This document shows positions 34,834 to 42,314 of a stretch of DNA of 64,000 nt, piece after piece (the first letter of the stretch is position 1; each line of letters begins with the position of its first letter). The translations under genes and the position numbers were made by a program. The notes below the pieces were generated by a model. That model did no database searches, was not told the DNA's origin, and was given only the letters and a program-made list of their open reading frames with translations. This DNA comes from Thalassotalea crassostreae (GTDB lineage: Bacteria; Pseudomonadota; Gammaproteobacteria; Enterobacterales; Alteromonadaceae), in assembly GCF_001831495.1 (NCBI RefSeq), contig NZ_CP017689.1, positions 682,001 to 746,000 on the forward strand, in the 5' to 3' direction.

Positions 34834-36186
34834 TTATTGTAATGGAATAGGGCTAGGGCGACTATCCATACTTTGATAGTGAAATAATTTGTCCGTTAAG
34901 CTTGTGACCATTATCACGTGTTTACTACCGGTTGTTAACTCAATTGTATGAGTTTGATTTCCCGGAGCATTAATCGATAACAATGGCTGCTCAGTGCTTA
35001 AATATGCATAATCTATTGACGCTGGTAACGTACTCCAGCTTCTTACATCAGCGACTTCCGTTAGTACTGTCACGATATTCATTAACACACCTGCAGTAGA
35101 GTCTTTCTTTTCAGAATTTTTGACCATGCTATCTTTGAATACCGCTCTAGTTGTTGCAGCCAGCAATATTGCTGGATATTCGGCACTTAAGTCTTCTTTA
35201 GCGAGTTTATCTACGTTTTCAACTTGCTCAGTAGAAATTACCTCTTCACCCGCACTTAATTGAGCATGAGAATAAATTCTGTTTCCTGGCGGATAAGCCG
35301 GTACTGACACTCGAATTATTCTATCGTTGTCATTGTCATAACTTTCATGGTTAGCCATAACTGAGCGTTGTCTTTTATGGATTACAAGGTCGTCGAAATA
35401 TAAAACAAACACGTTGCTCATCGTCGATGCTAAATACGAATCTAACGCCTCTTCATCCATATTAAATTCAGCGACATATTTGTCATACTGATCTAATTGA
35501 CCTAAATTTTTACTCATTCTAGCGAGTGCTAATTTTACTCCACGAGGCAAAGCCAATCCATGACTTTGCATAATATCTGCGGCAAATTTATAGCTAATAA
35601 AAGCGTTGTCTATTTCACCAGAGAGTTCGTAGACAATAGCGGAAATAACATGAGTGCTGGCTAGTTGACCTATATTTGAGTCACTTTTAACCAGTTTTTT
35701 CATCATGATATCGGCTTGCAACATTTCAACCCTGGCTCCTTGTAAATCGTCTCGAAACAAATAAGACAAAGCTAAAATATTGTGAACCATAACCAAATCA
35801 GTTGGCGTACCGGTATAGCTACGCATTGTTTCATTAATCGTTGCAGCACCTATATTTTCTGTTACAGATGTCGCGTATAACGCAGCCATTTCATTTTTTG
35901 CATAAGTAAGAGTTTCTATTGCCGCATCGTAATCTTGGCTGAGAAACTGTAACATTCCGATGTTAAGATCGAATAGCACTTGATCATTAGCGTCAGGTTT
36001 CATTGCTTGAAACTTTACTAATAGATTTTCTGGTGTATCGGTCTTTAAGGTTTGAGAAAGCGTATTAACTTTTTGTTGGGTAATTCCACAACCAGTGAGT
36101 ATTAATAGAGCAAACCCAAGTAATAACTGATGACAAAAAAGTGTGGGTAAAATGCCTTTTCTACCCACAGATGACTGTTTTAGCAC
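34834..36186 (-). CDS. COG3014-like lipoprotein with TPR-like helices
   Basis: The 450-aa product has a signal peptide with lipobox LLILTGC near 28-33. It continues with an alpha-helical repeat part (LNIGMLQFLSQDYDAAIETLTYAKNE and LALSYLFRDDLQGARVEMLQAD, like TPR units) and a C-terminal part (about 270-450). Members of COG3014 are predicted lipoproteins found next to LpoB-like genes. It starts one base after the LpoB-like stop, so the two are translationally coupled. The expected position is the outer membrane facing the periplasm. Confidence 0.8.
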   Translation of the reverse strand: MLKQSSVGRKGILPTLFCHQLLLGFALLILTGCGITQQKVNTLSQTLKTDTPENLLVKFQAMKPDANDQVLFDLNIGMLQFLSQDYDAAIETLTYAKNEMAALYATSVTENIGAATINETMRSYTGTPTDLVMVHNILALSYLFRDDLQGARVEMLQADIMMKKLVKSDSNIGQLASTHVISAIVYELSGEIDNAFISYKFAADIMQSHGLALPRGVKLALARMSKNLGQLDQYDKYVAEFNMDEEALDSYLASTMSNVFVLYFDDLVIHKRQRSVMANHESYDNDNDRIIRVSVPAYPPGNRIYSHAQLSAGEEVISTEQVENVDKLAKEDLSAEYPAILLAATTRAVFKDSMVKNSEKKDSTAGVLMNIVTVLTEVADVRSWSTLPASIDYAYLSTEQPLLSINAPGNQTHTIELTTGSKHVIMVTSLTDKLFHYQSMDSRPSPIPLQ

Positions 36187-36187
36187 G

Positions 36188-36787
36188 TTATTTTCTCATT
36201 TTGCTATTTTCAACTAGCTTCTTGATTTTTTGCTGGCCAATCCAAACTTTGCGATTGTCTTTCATGCTAACAAGCTCTAAATCAACTTGGTAAAAACGAA
36301 CCTGATCACTGCCGTCCACGTCAATAATGGTATTGATGTTTCCTTGCATCATATAATCTGCGCCAATCTCTTGACCCATTGCATTGCGAGTTGCTTCCGT
36401 TGCATTCAAGTCTTGGTCGCCGCGTTCTTCTCGAATTTCTTTTCGCGCTGTAGAGTCTGCAACAAATTCAACCTCACCAGAGTTTATTAATTCACGTTCA
36501 ATATCTGAGATGAATGTTTGTGTGTTTATATGCTCATGGCTTAAATTATTAATGCGCCCAACGATAACTGTTGGCGATTTTCCTGTTGCTTTTAAATGTT
36601 TGCTAAACCAAGGGCGAGTTAATGCATCGGCCACCATAGTTTTCGCAGTTAATTGCGAGTCGGTATCGTTCCAAGCACCACTTAAATCAGCTACTGTACT
36701 GGCATCAACTCGCTCAACGGTAGTGCTACAACCAGTTAAAGCAATTGCACAGGCTAAGCTTATGCCAACTAATTTATTCAATTTCAT
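36188..36787 (-). CDS. LpoB-like penicillin-binding-protein activator lipoprotein
   Basis: The 199-aa product has a lipoprotein signal (GISLACAIALTGC), followed by DLSGAWNDTDSQLTAKTMVADAL, PTVIVGRINNLSHEHINTQTFISDIERELINSGEVEFV and GADYMMQGNINTI, all typical of the LpoB/COG3417 fold. E. coli LpoB activates PBP1b from the outer membrane. Whether this paralogue does so is uncertain, because the LpoB/COG3014/LPP20 operon form is distinct from the classical lpoB locus. GGAGAAATAAGA precedes the start. Confidence 0.85.
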   Translation of the reverse strand: MKLNKLVGISLACAIALTGCSTTVERVDASTVADLSGAWNDTDSQLTAKTMVADALTRPWFSKHLKATGKSPTVIVGRINNLSHEHINTQTFISDIERELINSGEVEFVADSTARKEIREERGDQDLNATEATRNAMGQEIGADYMMQGNINTIIDVDGSDQVRFYQVDLELVSMKDNRKVWIGQQKIKKLVENSKMRK

Positions 36788-36789
36788 TC

Positions 36790-37365
36790 TTATTTCTCCG
36801 TTTCGCTTTCTTTAATAAAGCGGTCAAATTTTGTGTCTAAAGCAGTGTCTAAATATTTTTTCATATCTTTATTCATTGCTGTTGATTGCTCGATCATTTC
36901 TTCGACTTTTTCTAAGTCTAATTCCGCAAATGAGTAGATAACATTGGTTTCTGGATTTTTCCAACGAGCTTTAATTTTCGAACCATTTAAAGATGTTTTA
37001 CTAAATGTCGAAATAACTCGTTCGATGTTTGTTGAGTTAGCATCACCATTGCTCGCGGCATAATCATCAAGTGATACATCAATAAATGAAGAAACGACTT
37101 GTGCTAATTCGGCTCTAGCTCGATTATCAGCAGTGGATTTTTGCAGTGCCATGTCATTTAGAGGTTGCGACATACCGACACCTTGAATATAACGACCATC
37201 GTCATCGCTCACTGCTACACTGCCTTCATTTACCCAGTCAGGAGCATTTTCTATGCCTAAATCACTTTCAATGTCTGTTCCTGACGAACAAGCGAGTAAT
37301 AATACACTCAATGATGTTGCAATAAAGCCCGTTTTAGCGTTCTTAATCTTTGAAACTGTATTCAT
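36790..37365 (-). CDS. LPP20 family lipoprotein (operon proximal copy)
   Basis: The 191-aa product has a lipoprotein signal (GFIATSLSVLLLAC), then APDWVNEGSVAVSDDDGRYIQGVGMSQPLNDMALQKSTADNRARAELAQVV, the LPP20 pattern of Trp-Val followed by a helix with Asp-Asn-Arg-Ala. It is the first gene of the four-gene operon, two bases before the LpoB-like start. Its upstream 630 bp are AT-rich and hold the presumed promoter. Confidence 0.85.
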   Translation of the reverse strand: MNTVSKIKNAKTGFIATSLSVLLLACSSGTDIESDLGIENAPDWVNEGSVAVSDDDGRYIQGVGMSQPLNDMALQKSTADNRARAELAQVVSSFIDVSLDDYAASNGDANSTNIERVISTFSKTSLNGSKIKARWKNPETNVIYSFAELDLEKVEEMIEQSTAMNKDMKKYLDTALDTKFDRFIKESETEK

Positions 37366-38000
37366 AGTTTATTCCTTGATTCTGTTTATATTTCAATAGC
37401 TTTGAACAATAAAATTTAATTTTATTAGACCTATATTTAATTTGGATTCAACTACTTTAGAATAGTTCAAAGATTTTGAATAGCACAGTTTGACTGTATA
37501 TAGTCAAAAAAGTTCGTATCTATGTCTAAGCGGACAACGAGTAGTTTTCCAATATTACTGACAATACAGACCTAAGTTTTTACCCAATAGTTTCAATAAA
37601 TGAGATGAAATATCTTAGATATAAAGCCAGATAATATTTCTTTTTATATATAGTGAACGCAATCGATTGTTTTATAAAGCTAAATATCACTTTTATAAAA
37701 AAAGTATAATATATTGATACTTTGAGTGTCTTATGTAGCTACCTGAAAAATTTAATATTTAAATTAGCAGCTATTACGATGATTATTTTTTCTCGATGCA
37801 GGACGCTTGCAGGAAATTGTGCGAGGCGTGTTGTAGAAACTCGAGTATTGATAAATTTCCTTGTTTTCGATATTGAAATTTACACTGAGTATTTGCGGTC
37901 TAGTTATATGTGATGTGTAGAAATAAGTGCTAACTTATTTAAGTGTGTACTCCCGTGAGCATTGATACTAGTATGTTTATATTAATATAGGAGAATAGTT
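37366..38000. other. AT-rich intergenic region between divergent genes
   Basis: This 635-bp stretch separates the leftward lipoprotein operon from the rightward DUF3016 gene. A 63-codon reading frame at 37722-37913 lacks a ribosome site and family resemblance and is not called. A perfect 8-bp inverted repeat with a 4-nt loop, AAATAAGTGCTAACTTATTT, lies at 37921-37940, about 60 bases before the DUF3016 start. No RNA gene was recognised. Confidence 0.6.
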
Positions 38001-38519
38001 TTGAAGAAAATATTAATTTTGATTTTAACTATACAATTCGCAGCATGTTCTAGCACAGATGAATTACCTAAGTCCGTATCTGCAACGGAAGGTAAAGCGA
38101 CAGTAACACTCGTAAATCCTCGTGAGTTCACTGATTTAAGGCCTGGTAACTTAAATACCTATTCTAGTTTTGAGCAATCTGTAGCTAGCAAAATAGCTGA
38201 AGCACTAAATAAAAACTTTAAAGATAAAGGTATTTCTATTGATATTGAATTCACCGATATTGATTTAGCTGGTGAGACTCGATTTAACAACGAAGAAATC
38301 CGAGTACTTAAAGACCTATACATTCCTAGTATGGAATTTGATTATGTAATCAAAGATCTTGAAGGTAATATCACGGTGTCGGACTCTGCCGATATAAAAG
38401 ATATGGGATATCTGGATAGAAGATTATTTGGTCGAGAAGCCAATTCTTTGATTGGTTATGATATTCGCATGTTGATTGAGTATTTTGACGAAGTACTCAA
38501 GCCTGAGAAAACTATTTAA
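38001..38519 (+). CDS. DUF3016 family lipoprotein
   Basis: The gene starts with TTG at 38001, with AGGAG seven bases upstream. The 172-aa product has a lipoprotein signal (ILILILTIQFAAC). It matches DUF3016: VTLVNPREFTDLRPGN, then a helix (SKIAEALNKNF), IDIEFTDIDLAGE and the DYVIKDLEGN strand. Function is unknown; the family is periplasmic in gammaproteobacteria. It is transcribed alone and ends in a strong terminator. Confidence 0.82.
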   Translation: MKKILILILTIQFAACSSTDELPKSVSATEGKATVTLVNPREFTDLRPGNLNTYSSFEQSVASKIAEALNKNFKDKGISIDIEFTDIDLAGETRFNNEEIRVLKDLYIPSMEFDYVIKDLEGNITVSDSADIKDMGYLDRRLFGREANSLIGYDIRMLIEYFDEVLKPEKTI

Positions 38520-38521
38520 TT

Positions 38522-38550
38522 AAAAAAGACGCTTATTAGCGTCTTTTTTA
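38522..38550 (+). terminator. Rho-independent terminator of the DUF3016 gene
   Basis: AAAAAGACGC and GCGTCTTTTT form a 10-bp stem with a 6-nt loop, ending in Ts, directly after the stop. The core GACGCTTA resembles the tRNA terminators at 40373 and 40503. Confidence 0.88.
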
Positions 38551-38603
38551 ATTTATATGATGAATAGGGCGCATCTTCCCTGGTTGTTAACCATAGCCTA
38601 TTT

Positions 38604-39149
38604 TTAAAATATTGAACGAAATGATGAAGTTCGGCGTCGTGAAGAACGACGATTTCTCATTCGCGAGTGTAATTCTCGTCGCTTAGCATCGAGCCAATCT
38701 TGGTGAGTGATTGTTTCGTCACCGGCCCTATCTTTTTCTCGAATTCGATAGGCACAGAACTCATTAAAAGCGTCGATATCATCACTTAAGTCTTGAGCAA
38801 CTAATTCGATCATGATTGCGTCGTCTAAAAACCCTAAAACAGGGATGTCGTCAGGAACTAAGTCTTCTGCTTCACTAAAATAGGATAAAGCACTCAATAC
38901 GTCAGCGCGTTCTTCATCAGGAATTTTCCACTCATTGTCTTCCACCATCGCTATTAACGTTTCTAATTTTTTAATTCTATCGCTGACAAATGGCGGCACA
39001 TTACCTTTCACATCTCTAATAAGATTTTTAGCATTTGCTAAAATCACTTGCTCTGATAGGTTTTTGGCGCCGTCTTGGGCTTTTCGCATAACGTCGCGAA
39101 AATGTTCTAAATCTGAATCCTGTAATTCGAAGCTAACTTCAAATGTCAT
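38604..39149 (-). CDS. YkvA family protein (DUF1232)
   Basis: The 181-aa protein has a helical N-terminal part and a DUF1232 motif (ADVLSALSYFSEAEDLVPDDIPVLGFLDDAIMIELV, about 83-118) with the characteristic P-D-D-I-P and F-L-D-D-A pattern. The C-terminal tail is arginine-rich (RMRNRRSSRRRTSS). DUF1232 proteins are often membrane-associated, but this one has no strong hydrophobic segment. Function is unknown. It stands alone just left of the tRNA-relic region. Confidence 0.83.
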   Translation of the reverse strand: MTFEVSFELQDSDLEHFRDVMRKAQDGAKNLSEQVILANAKNLIRDVKGNVPPFVSDRIKKLETLIAMVEDNEWKIPDEERADVLSALSYFSEAEDLVPDDIPVLGFLDDAIMIELVAQDLSDDIDAFNEFCAYRIREKDRAGDETITHQDWLDAKRRELHSRMRNRRSSRRRTSSFRSIF

Positions 39150-39276
39150 AGTAACTCTCCTTATGATGAACTTTTCTACAAGCTATAAAATTTATTAACC
39201 ATTTAAATTTAACAGAGAATTGAGATTTAACCACTTAGCAAAGGTAATTATTGCGTTACTTAAAGCTATCATTTTT

Positions 39277-39326
39277 AATGGCGGCCTTTTCGTTGGCTTG
39301 AACACCTGGCTTATTGATTATGAGCG
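39277..39326 (-). pseudogene. Degenerate tRNA 3'-half relic
   Basis: The plus-strand segment matches the reverse complement of the CAU tRNA 3' half at 45913-45959, with about 37 of 47 positions identical. Identical runs include CTTGAACACC and GATTATGAG. The 5' half is missing. A 63-codon open frame (39220-39411) runs through it and is not called as a gene. It looks like an old attachment-site scar or tRNA pseudogene. Confidence 0.6.
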
Positions 39327-39494
39327 AATGGGATATTCAACCAGTAAATCAATGCCATTTATTGGTGCTGTTGTTTTAAGGAAATTCAAAGGGGGTCAAC
39401 GCGTCGATTAAATATGTTGGAGTTTGTGTTAAGTAAGCTGCTAAGTTACCGTTATAAAAGAAAAATTTAATAATTTTTGATTAATGTAATTATA

Positions 39495-39523
39495 TTGACA
39501 ACGATATCTGGAGCGGGTTTAAT
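39495..39523 (+). promoter_or_regulatory. Sigma-70 promoter of the outer-membrane barrel gene
   Basis: A perfect -35 TTGACA (39495-39500) and TTTAAT -10 (39518-39523) are separated by 17 bases, about 35 bases before the start codon at 39557. Confidence 0.6.
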
Positions 39524-39556
39524 GTATTCTTAACTATATATTAATTAAGGAAAATT

Positions 39557-40207
39557 ATGAAAAAAGTATTGGTTGCATTCGCTGTATCTTCAGCTTTAAC
39601 AAGTAACGTATTTGCAGAAGAACTAGTTGTTGAAAATAGTAAATTTTACGTCGGTGCTTCTATTGGCCAAACAAGTACAGATATTTCCAAAGATGAGCTT
39701 GGTTTTTCAGATGAAGTAAAGCTAGATGACACCGATACTGCAATAAAGCTTATCGGCGGATACAATATAAATAAAAATTTCTCTATAGAGGCAAGTTATA
39801 ATGACTTAGGAGAGGTGAAAGCATCATATGAGAATTCTTTTAGTGATGGAATTGTTAGCTGGAGTTATCAAGAGAGCTTGACTGCAGAAGCTAGTGGCAT
39901 CACCTTAAGTATTCTTGGTAAATTACCACTAAGTGAAAGTTTTAATCTGTTTGCTAAAGCTGGTATGAATTTTTGGGATGTTGAAGGGACTTATAAGTAT
40001 TCTGAAAGGATCGCGATTCCTATAGATGGTATTGATGAAAGATATTCTGATAGTGGGTCAGACGATGATGATGGCAAAGACGCGTTCTTTGCTGTTGGTG
40101 GGGAGTATAACTTCTCGAAAATTGCAGTACGTCTAGAATATGAAATGTTTACGCTTGACGATACCGATGTGGATGTAATTAGTATCGGGGCAACTTACAA
40201 CTTTTAA
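39557..40207 (+). CDS. Outer-membrane beta-barrel protein (opacity/OmpA-like N-terminal type)
   Basis: The 216-aa protein has a signal peptide (LVAFAVSSALTSNVFA) and alternating beta strands with aromatic girdle residues: KFYVGASIGQTSTDIS, IKLIGGYNINKNFSIEASYNDLG, ITLSILGKLPLSESFNLFAKAGMNF. It closes with VISIGATYNF, a C-terminal phenylalanine typical of BAM substrates. An eight-strand barrel is expected. An acidic loop (SDSGSDDDDGKD) is unusual. It lies between two tRNA relics, so it might once have been cargo of an earlier element; this is inference only. Confidence 0.85.
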   Translation: MKKVLVAFAVSSALTSNVFAEELVVENSKFYVGASIGQTSTDISKDELGFSDEVKLDDTDTAIKLIGGYNINKNFSIEASYNDLGEVKASYENSFSDGIVSWSYQESLTAEASGITLSILGKLPLSESFNLFAKAGMNFWDVEGTYKYSERIAIPIDGIDERYSDSGSDDDDGKDAFFAVGGEYNFSKIAVRLEYEMFTLDDTDVDVISIGATYNF

Positions 40208-40534
40208 TTGCTTTTGCAAGCACCGGGCCCTAAAAGTCAACTTAGGCCCGCATGCATACTTCGACGCCTTTCGGCTACAGAGTTTTACCCTAACTAGTTT
40301 TTACTCATTTCCTCGAACGCCCGGTCGTATGTCGGGTGATAAATCTAATTTCTGCATCGATTTTCAGACACAAAAAAAGACGCTTAAGTGCGTCTTTATT
40401 GTTCCTAAATGGTGGCCCTTCGGTGACTTGAACACCGGATTTGGTACGGGGTAATGAGAGCGAGGCGGGGCTTTTTCTTTTAAGAACAAAAGTTTCAGGT
40501 ACAAAAAAAGACGCTTAAATGCGTCTTTATTGTT
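40208..40534. other. Non-coding stretch with tandem tRNA relics
   Basis: No gene was seen. It contains the first of two 70-bp direct repeats (40370-40439), each combining the tRNA terminator with a tRNA 3' end. It also has a GC-rich hairpin (GGGCCCTAA/TTAGGCCC at about 40225-40249) without a T-tract after the outer-membrane gene. Confidence 0.7.
40370..40439 (-). repeat. tRNA-terminator/tRNA-3'-end repeat, copy 1
   Basis: This copy matches copy 2 at 40501-40570 with one difference. It holds a terminator (minus strand: AGACGC/GCGTCT stem then seven Ts) followed on the plus strand by about 25 bases of the CAU tRNA 3' end, after which homology stops. It is a tRNA relic distinct from the current attachment site. 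Confidence 0.85.
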
Positions 40535-40570
40535 CCTAAATGGTGGCCCTTCGGTGACTTGAACACCGGA
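40501..40570 (-). repeat. tRNA-terminator/tRNA-3'-end repeat, copy 2
   Basis: The same terminator and tRNA 3' end as copy 1, here running on into the full 53-bp attL core (40535-40587). The terminator belongs to the tRNA that is now intact 5.4 kb to the right, so the element has cut the tRNA from its native terminator. Confidence 0.85.
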
Positions 40571-40587
40571 CCTACCGATTATGAGTC
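40535..40587 (-). repeat. attL: 53-bp copy of the tRNA 3' end
   Basis: It is identical to 45907-45959, beginning CCTAAATGGTGGCCC and ending GATTATGAGTC. Homology to the tRNA stops abruptly within the anticodon arm, giving the crossover limit. The displaced chromosomal tRNA end therefore lies at the left side of the element. Confidence 0.9.
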
Positions 40588-40667
40588 TTACGGCCCTATG
40601 TTTTTCTAAGTAATTCTAAATAACGCCATGATGCTGTAGGTCTTGTTTGTACTGAGTTTAAATGAAT

Positions 40668-40697
40668 TTGAGATAATTTCAATAGTATGTTTATAAT
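40668..40697 (+). promoter_or_regulatory. Integrase promoter
   Basis: TTGAGA (40668-40673) and a consensus TATAAT (40692-40697) are 18 bases apart. Transcription would start near 40704, next to the arm-like repeat at 40706-40723, so integrase binding could repress its own gene. Confidence 0.6.
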
Positions 40698-40705
40698 AGG
40701 TGAAA

Positions 40706-40723
40706 GTTACCTATTTGTTACCT
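40706..40723 (+). promoter_or_regulatory. Candidate integrase arm-type site, left
   Basis: GTTACCTATTTGTTACCT contains two GTTACC half-units 11 bases apart. The same 18 bases occur in direct orientation at 45851-45868 near the other end. It lies between the integrase promoter and start codon. Confidence 0.6.
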
Positions 40724-40731
40724 GAGAGATT

Positions 40732-41910
40732 ATGAAGTTTCAATTTACAGTTAGTAGTATTAAGAAGATAGAACCTCAAGATAAAGAGATTGTATACACT
40801 GATGAAGGTGTTAAGGCACTTAAGTTAAGAGTGCATTCTTCAGGACGTAAAGTCTTCATACTTCAAAAGAGAATACCTAAAGGAAAGCTAGTTAAAGTTA
40901 CATTAGGTACATTTCCTGAGATGACTCCAGATCAAGCTAGGAAGCAAGCGACTAAGACCTTATATGAAATCATGGAAGGTGTTAACCCTAACGAGCAGAG
41001 AAGAAACAATGAAGCTAAGGGGATTACCCTATTAGCTGCTTACAATGCTTACATTGAAACAAAGAAAATAAAAGAGAGTACAGCTACAGGATATAAGAGC
41101 CTGATGGATAACTATGCAGAAGAGCTGTATTCCACCCCACTTAAAGAGATAACTAGACCTGTTATTTCTTCACTTCATAACGGTATTGAATCTGCTGCCC
41201 AGGCTAACGGACTGATGCGAGTAATTAGAGCTATCTTTAACTTCGCTAGAAACGAGTACCTAACAGATGAAGGTGTTAGTTTATTCCCTGATAATCCTGT
41301 TGAGATCTTAACTCACAGAAACCAATGGCATAAGGCCAAGCGAAAGCAGGACCATTTAAGAAAAGAAGAAGTTGGATTGTTCAAGAAAGCATTAGAAGAG
41401 GTTAGGTCGGATGCTACTATAACTGAGCAATCTGTTTGCGATGCTATGTTATTTGCTCTGCTTACTGGCTTACGAAAAGAAGAAGTATTAAGTCTAAGGT
41501 GGGATGACATTAACGAGCGTTCTAACTTCTATACTATTACTGAAACTAAGAACAGCAACCCTTTAGAGTTACCTATTACTAAGCACTTATCTACAGTAAT
41601 AAAACGCTGTAAAGAGAGATCTCAGACAGCCTATGTCTTTGGTGCTGAAAATGTTTACGGACGAATTAAAGAGCCTAAGAAGGTAGTTGCTAAAGTTAAA
41701 AAGATCTCAGGTGTAGAAGCTTGTAACTTCCACGATTTAAGACGCACTTTTATTACCACTGCCGAACATCTAAGTATCGGACAATACACTATTAAGAGAC
41801 TTTCTAACCATGCACTAGGAACAGATGTTACTGATGGTTATAAAATACTAACTAGTGAAACACTTCGAGAACCTTCCAACAAAATTCAAGAAACCATAAT
41901 GAGTCTTTAA
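40732..41910 (+). CDS. int: Tyrosine recombinase/integrase (P4-type)
   Basis: The 392-aa protein has an N-terminal DUF4102-like arm-binding domain (about 1-85; KALKLRVHSSGRKVFILQKR, TLGTFPEMTPDQAR), a core-binding helical domain (about 95-200) and a catalytic domain. The expected residues are present: R248 (TGLRKEE), K273, H334 and R337 (HDLRR), H360 (SNHALG) and nucleophile Y370. It catalyses site-specific recombination between attP and the tRNA. It starts close to attL, reads into the element, and is followed by a terminator-like hairpin. Confidence 0.97.
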   Translation: MKFQFTVSSIKKIEPQDKEIVYTDEGVKALKLRVHSSGRKVFILQKRIPKGKLVKVTLGTFPEMTPDQARKQATKTLYEIMEGVNPNEQRRNNEAKGITLLAAYNAYIETKKIKESTATGYKSLMDNYAEELYSTPLKEITRPVISSLHNGIESAAQANGLMRVIRAIFNFARNEYLTDEGVSLFPDNPVEILTHRNQWHKAKRKQDHLRKEEVGLFKKALEEVRSDATITEQSVCDAMLFALLTGLRKEEVLSLRWDDINERSNFYTITETKNSNPLELPITKHLSTVIKRCKERSQTAYVFGAENVYGRIKEPKKVVAKVKKISGVEACNFHDLRRTFITTAEHLSIGQYTIKRLSNHALGTDVTDGYKILTSETLREPSNKIQETIMSL

Positions 41911-41961
41911 TACAGACATCAATAAATTATTCTGTAAATAAAAGCTTGCATTAAGGCTTAT

Positions 41962-41998
41962 CCCTCAGCAGCATAGAATGTGAGGGTGCTGCTTTTTT
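41962..41998 (+). terminator. Terminator-like hairpin with an alternative pairing after the integrase gene
   Basis: AGCAGCA (41967-41973) pairs with TGCTGCT (41987-41993), followed by six Ts, as in a terminator. Just upstream, CCCTCA (41962-41967) can pair with TGAGGG (41981-41986) inside the loop, so the two helices cross and could form a pseudoknot or compete. Confidence 0.7.
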
Positions 41999-42128
41999 AT
42001 ACAAATATATATTTTTATTATTTGTGAAAATTTTAGTATTTCTCTTCCTAATGTTGTTTTAGGATACGCTTTCAAGTTTCGTAGGCGGCGGAATTTGGTT
42101 GTAATTTTAACTGAGAAAAGGTGATTGA

Positions 42129-42314
42129 ATGCTATTGAACACAAATGAAGTGAGTGACATTTTAGGTGTAGATAAAGGGACTTTAAATAATTGGAGATCG
42201 AATAACACGCATCCCGAATTAAAGTATGCAAAGTTAGGGCGAAGTGTGAGGTATCGAAGAGAAGATGTTGAGAAGTTTATCAACAATCTATTCGAGGCTT
42301 CTAACGATGAGTAA
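42129..42314 (+). CDS. AlpA-like helix-turn-helix regulator/excisionase
   Basis: The 61-aa protein is a single winged-helix MerR/AlpA-type domain: LLNTNEVSDILGVDKGTLNNWR (HTH, about 2-23), then KYAKLGRSVRYRREDVEKFI with the wing and final helix. In P4-like satellites such proteins act as excisionase or activate integrase transcription. AAGGTGATTG lies upstream. Its stop overlaps the helicase start codon region (ATG 42307, TAA 42312-42314), so the two are translationally coupled. Confidence 0.87.
   Translation: MLLNTNEVSDILGVDKGTLNNWRSNNTHPELKYAKLGRSVRYRREDVEKFINNLFEASNDE

Noticed and set aside
36384..36815. A 143-codon plus-strand frame
   Set aside because: It is the antisense shadow of the LpoB-like gene.
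37722..37913. A 63-codon frame in the long AT-rich spacer
   Set aside because: There is no ribosome site or recognisable domain, and the composition resembles random AT-rich DNA.
39220..39411. A 63-codon open frame with a TTG start
   Set aside because: It runs through the degenerate tRNA relic at 39277-39326, has no convincing ribosome site and resembles no family.
40225..40249. GC-rich hairpin GGGCCCTAA/TTAGGCCC after the outer-membrane barrel gene
   Set aside because: It lacks a T-tract, so a terminator could not be supported; it is mentioned only in the region entry.
40370..40587. CRISPR-like array from the two 70-bp repeats
   Set aside because: There are only two copies, they are long, and they are explained by the tRNA 3' end and its terminator; no cas genes are present.
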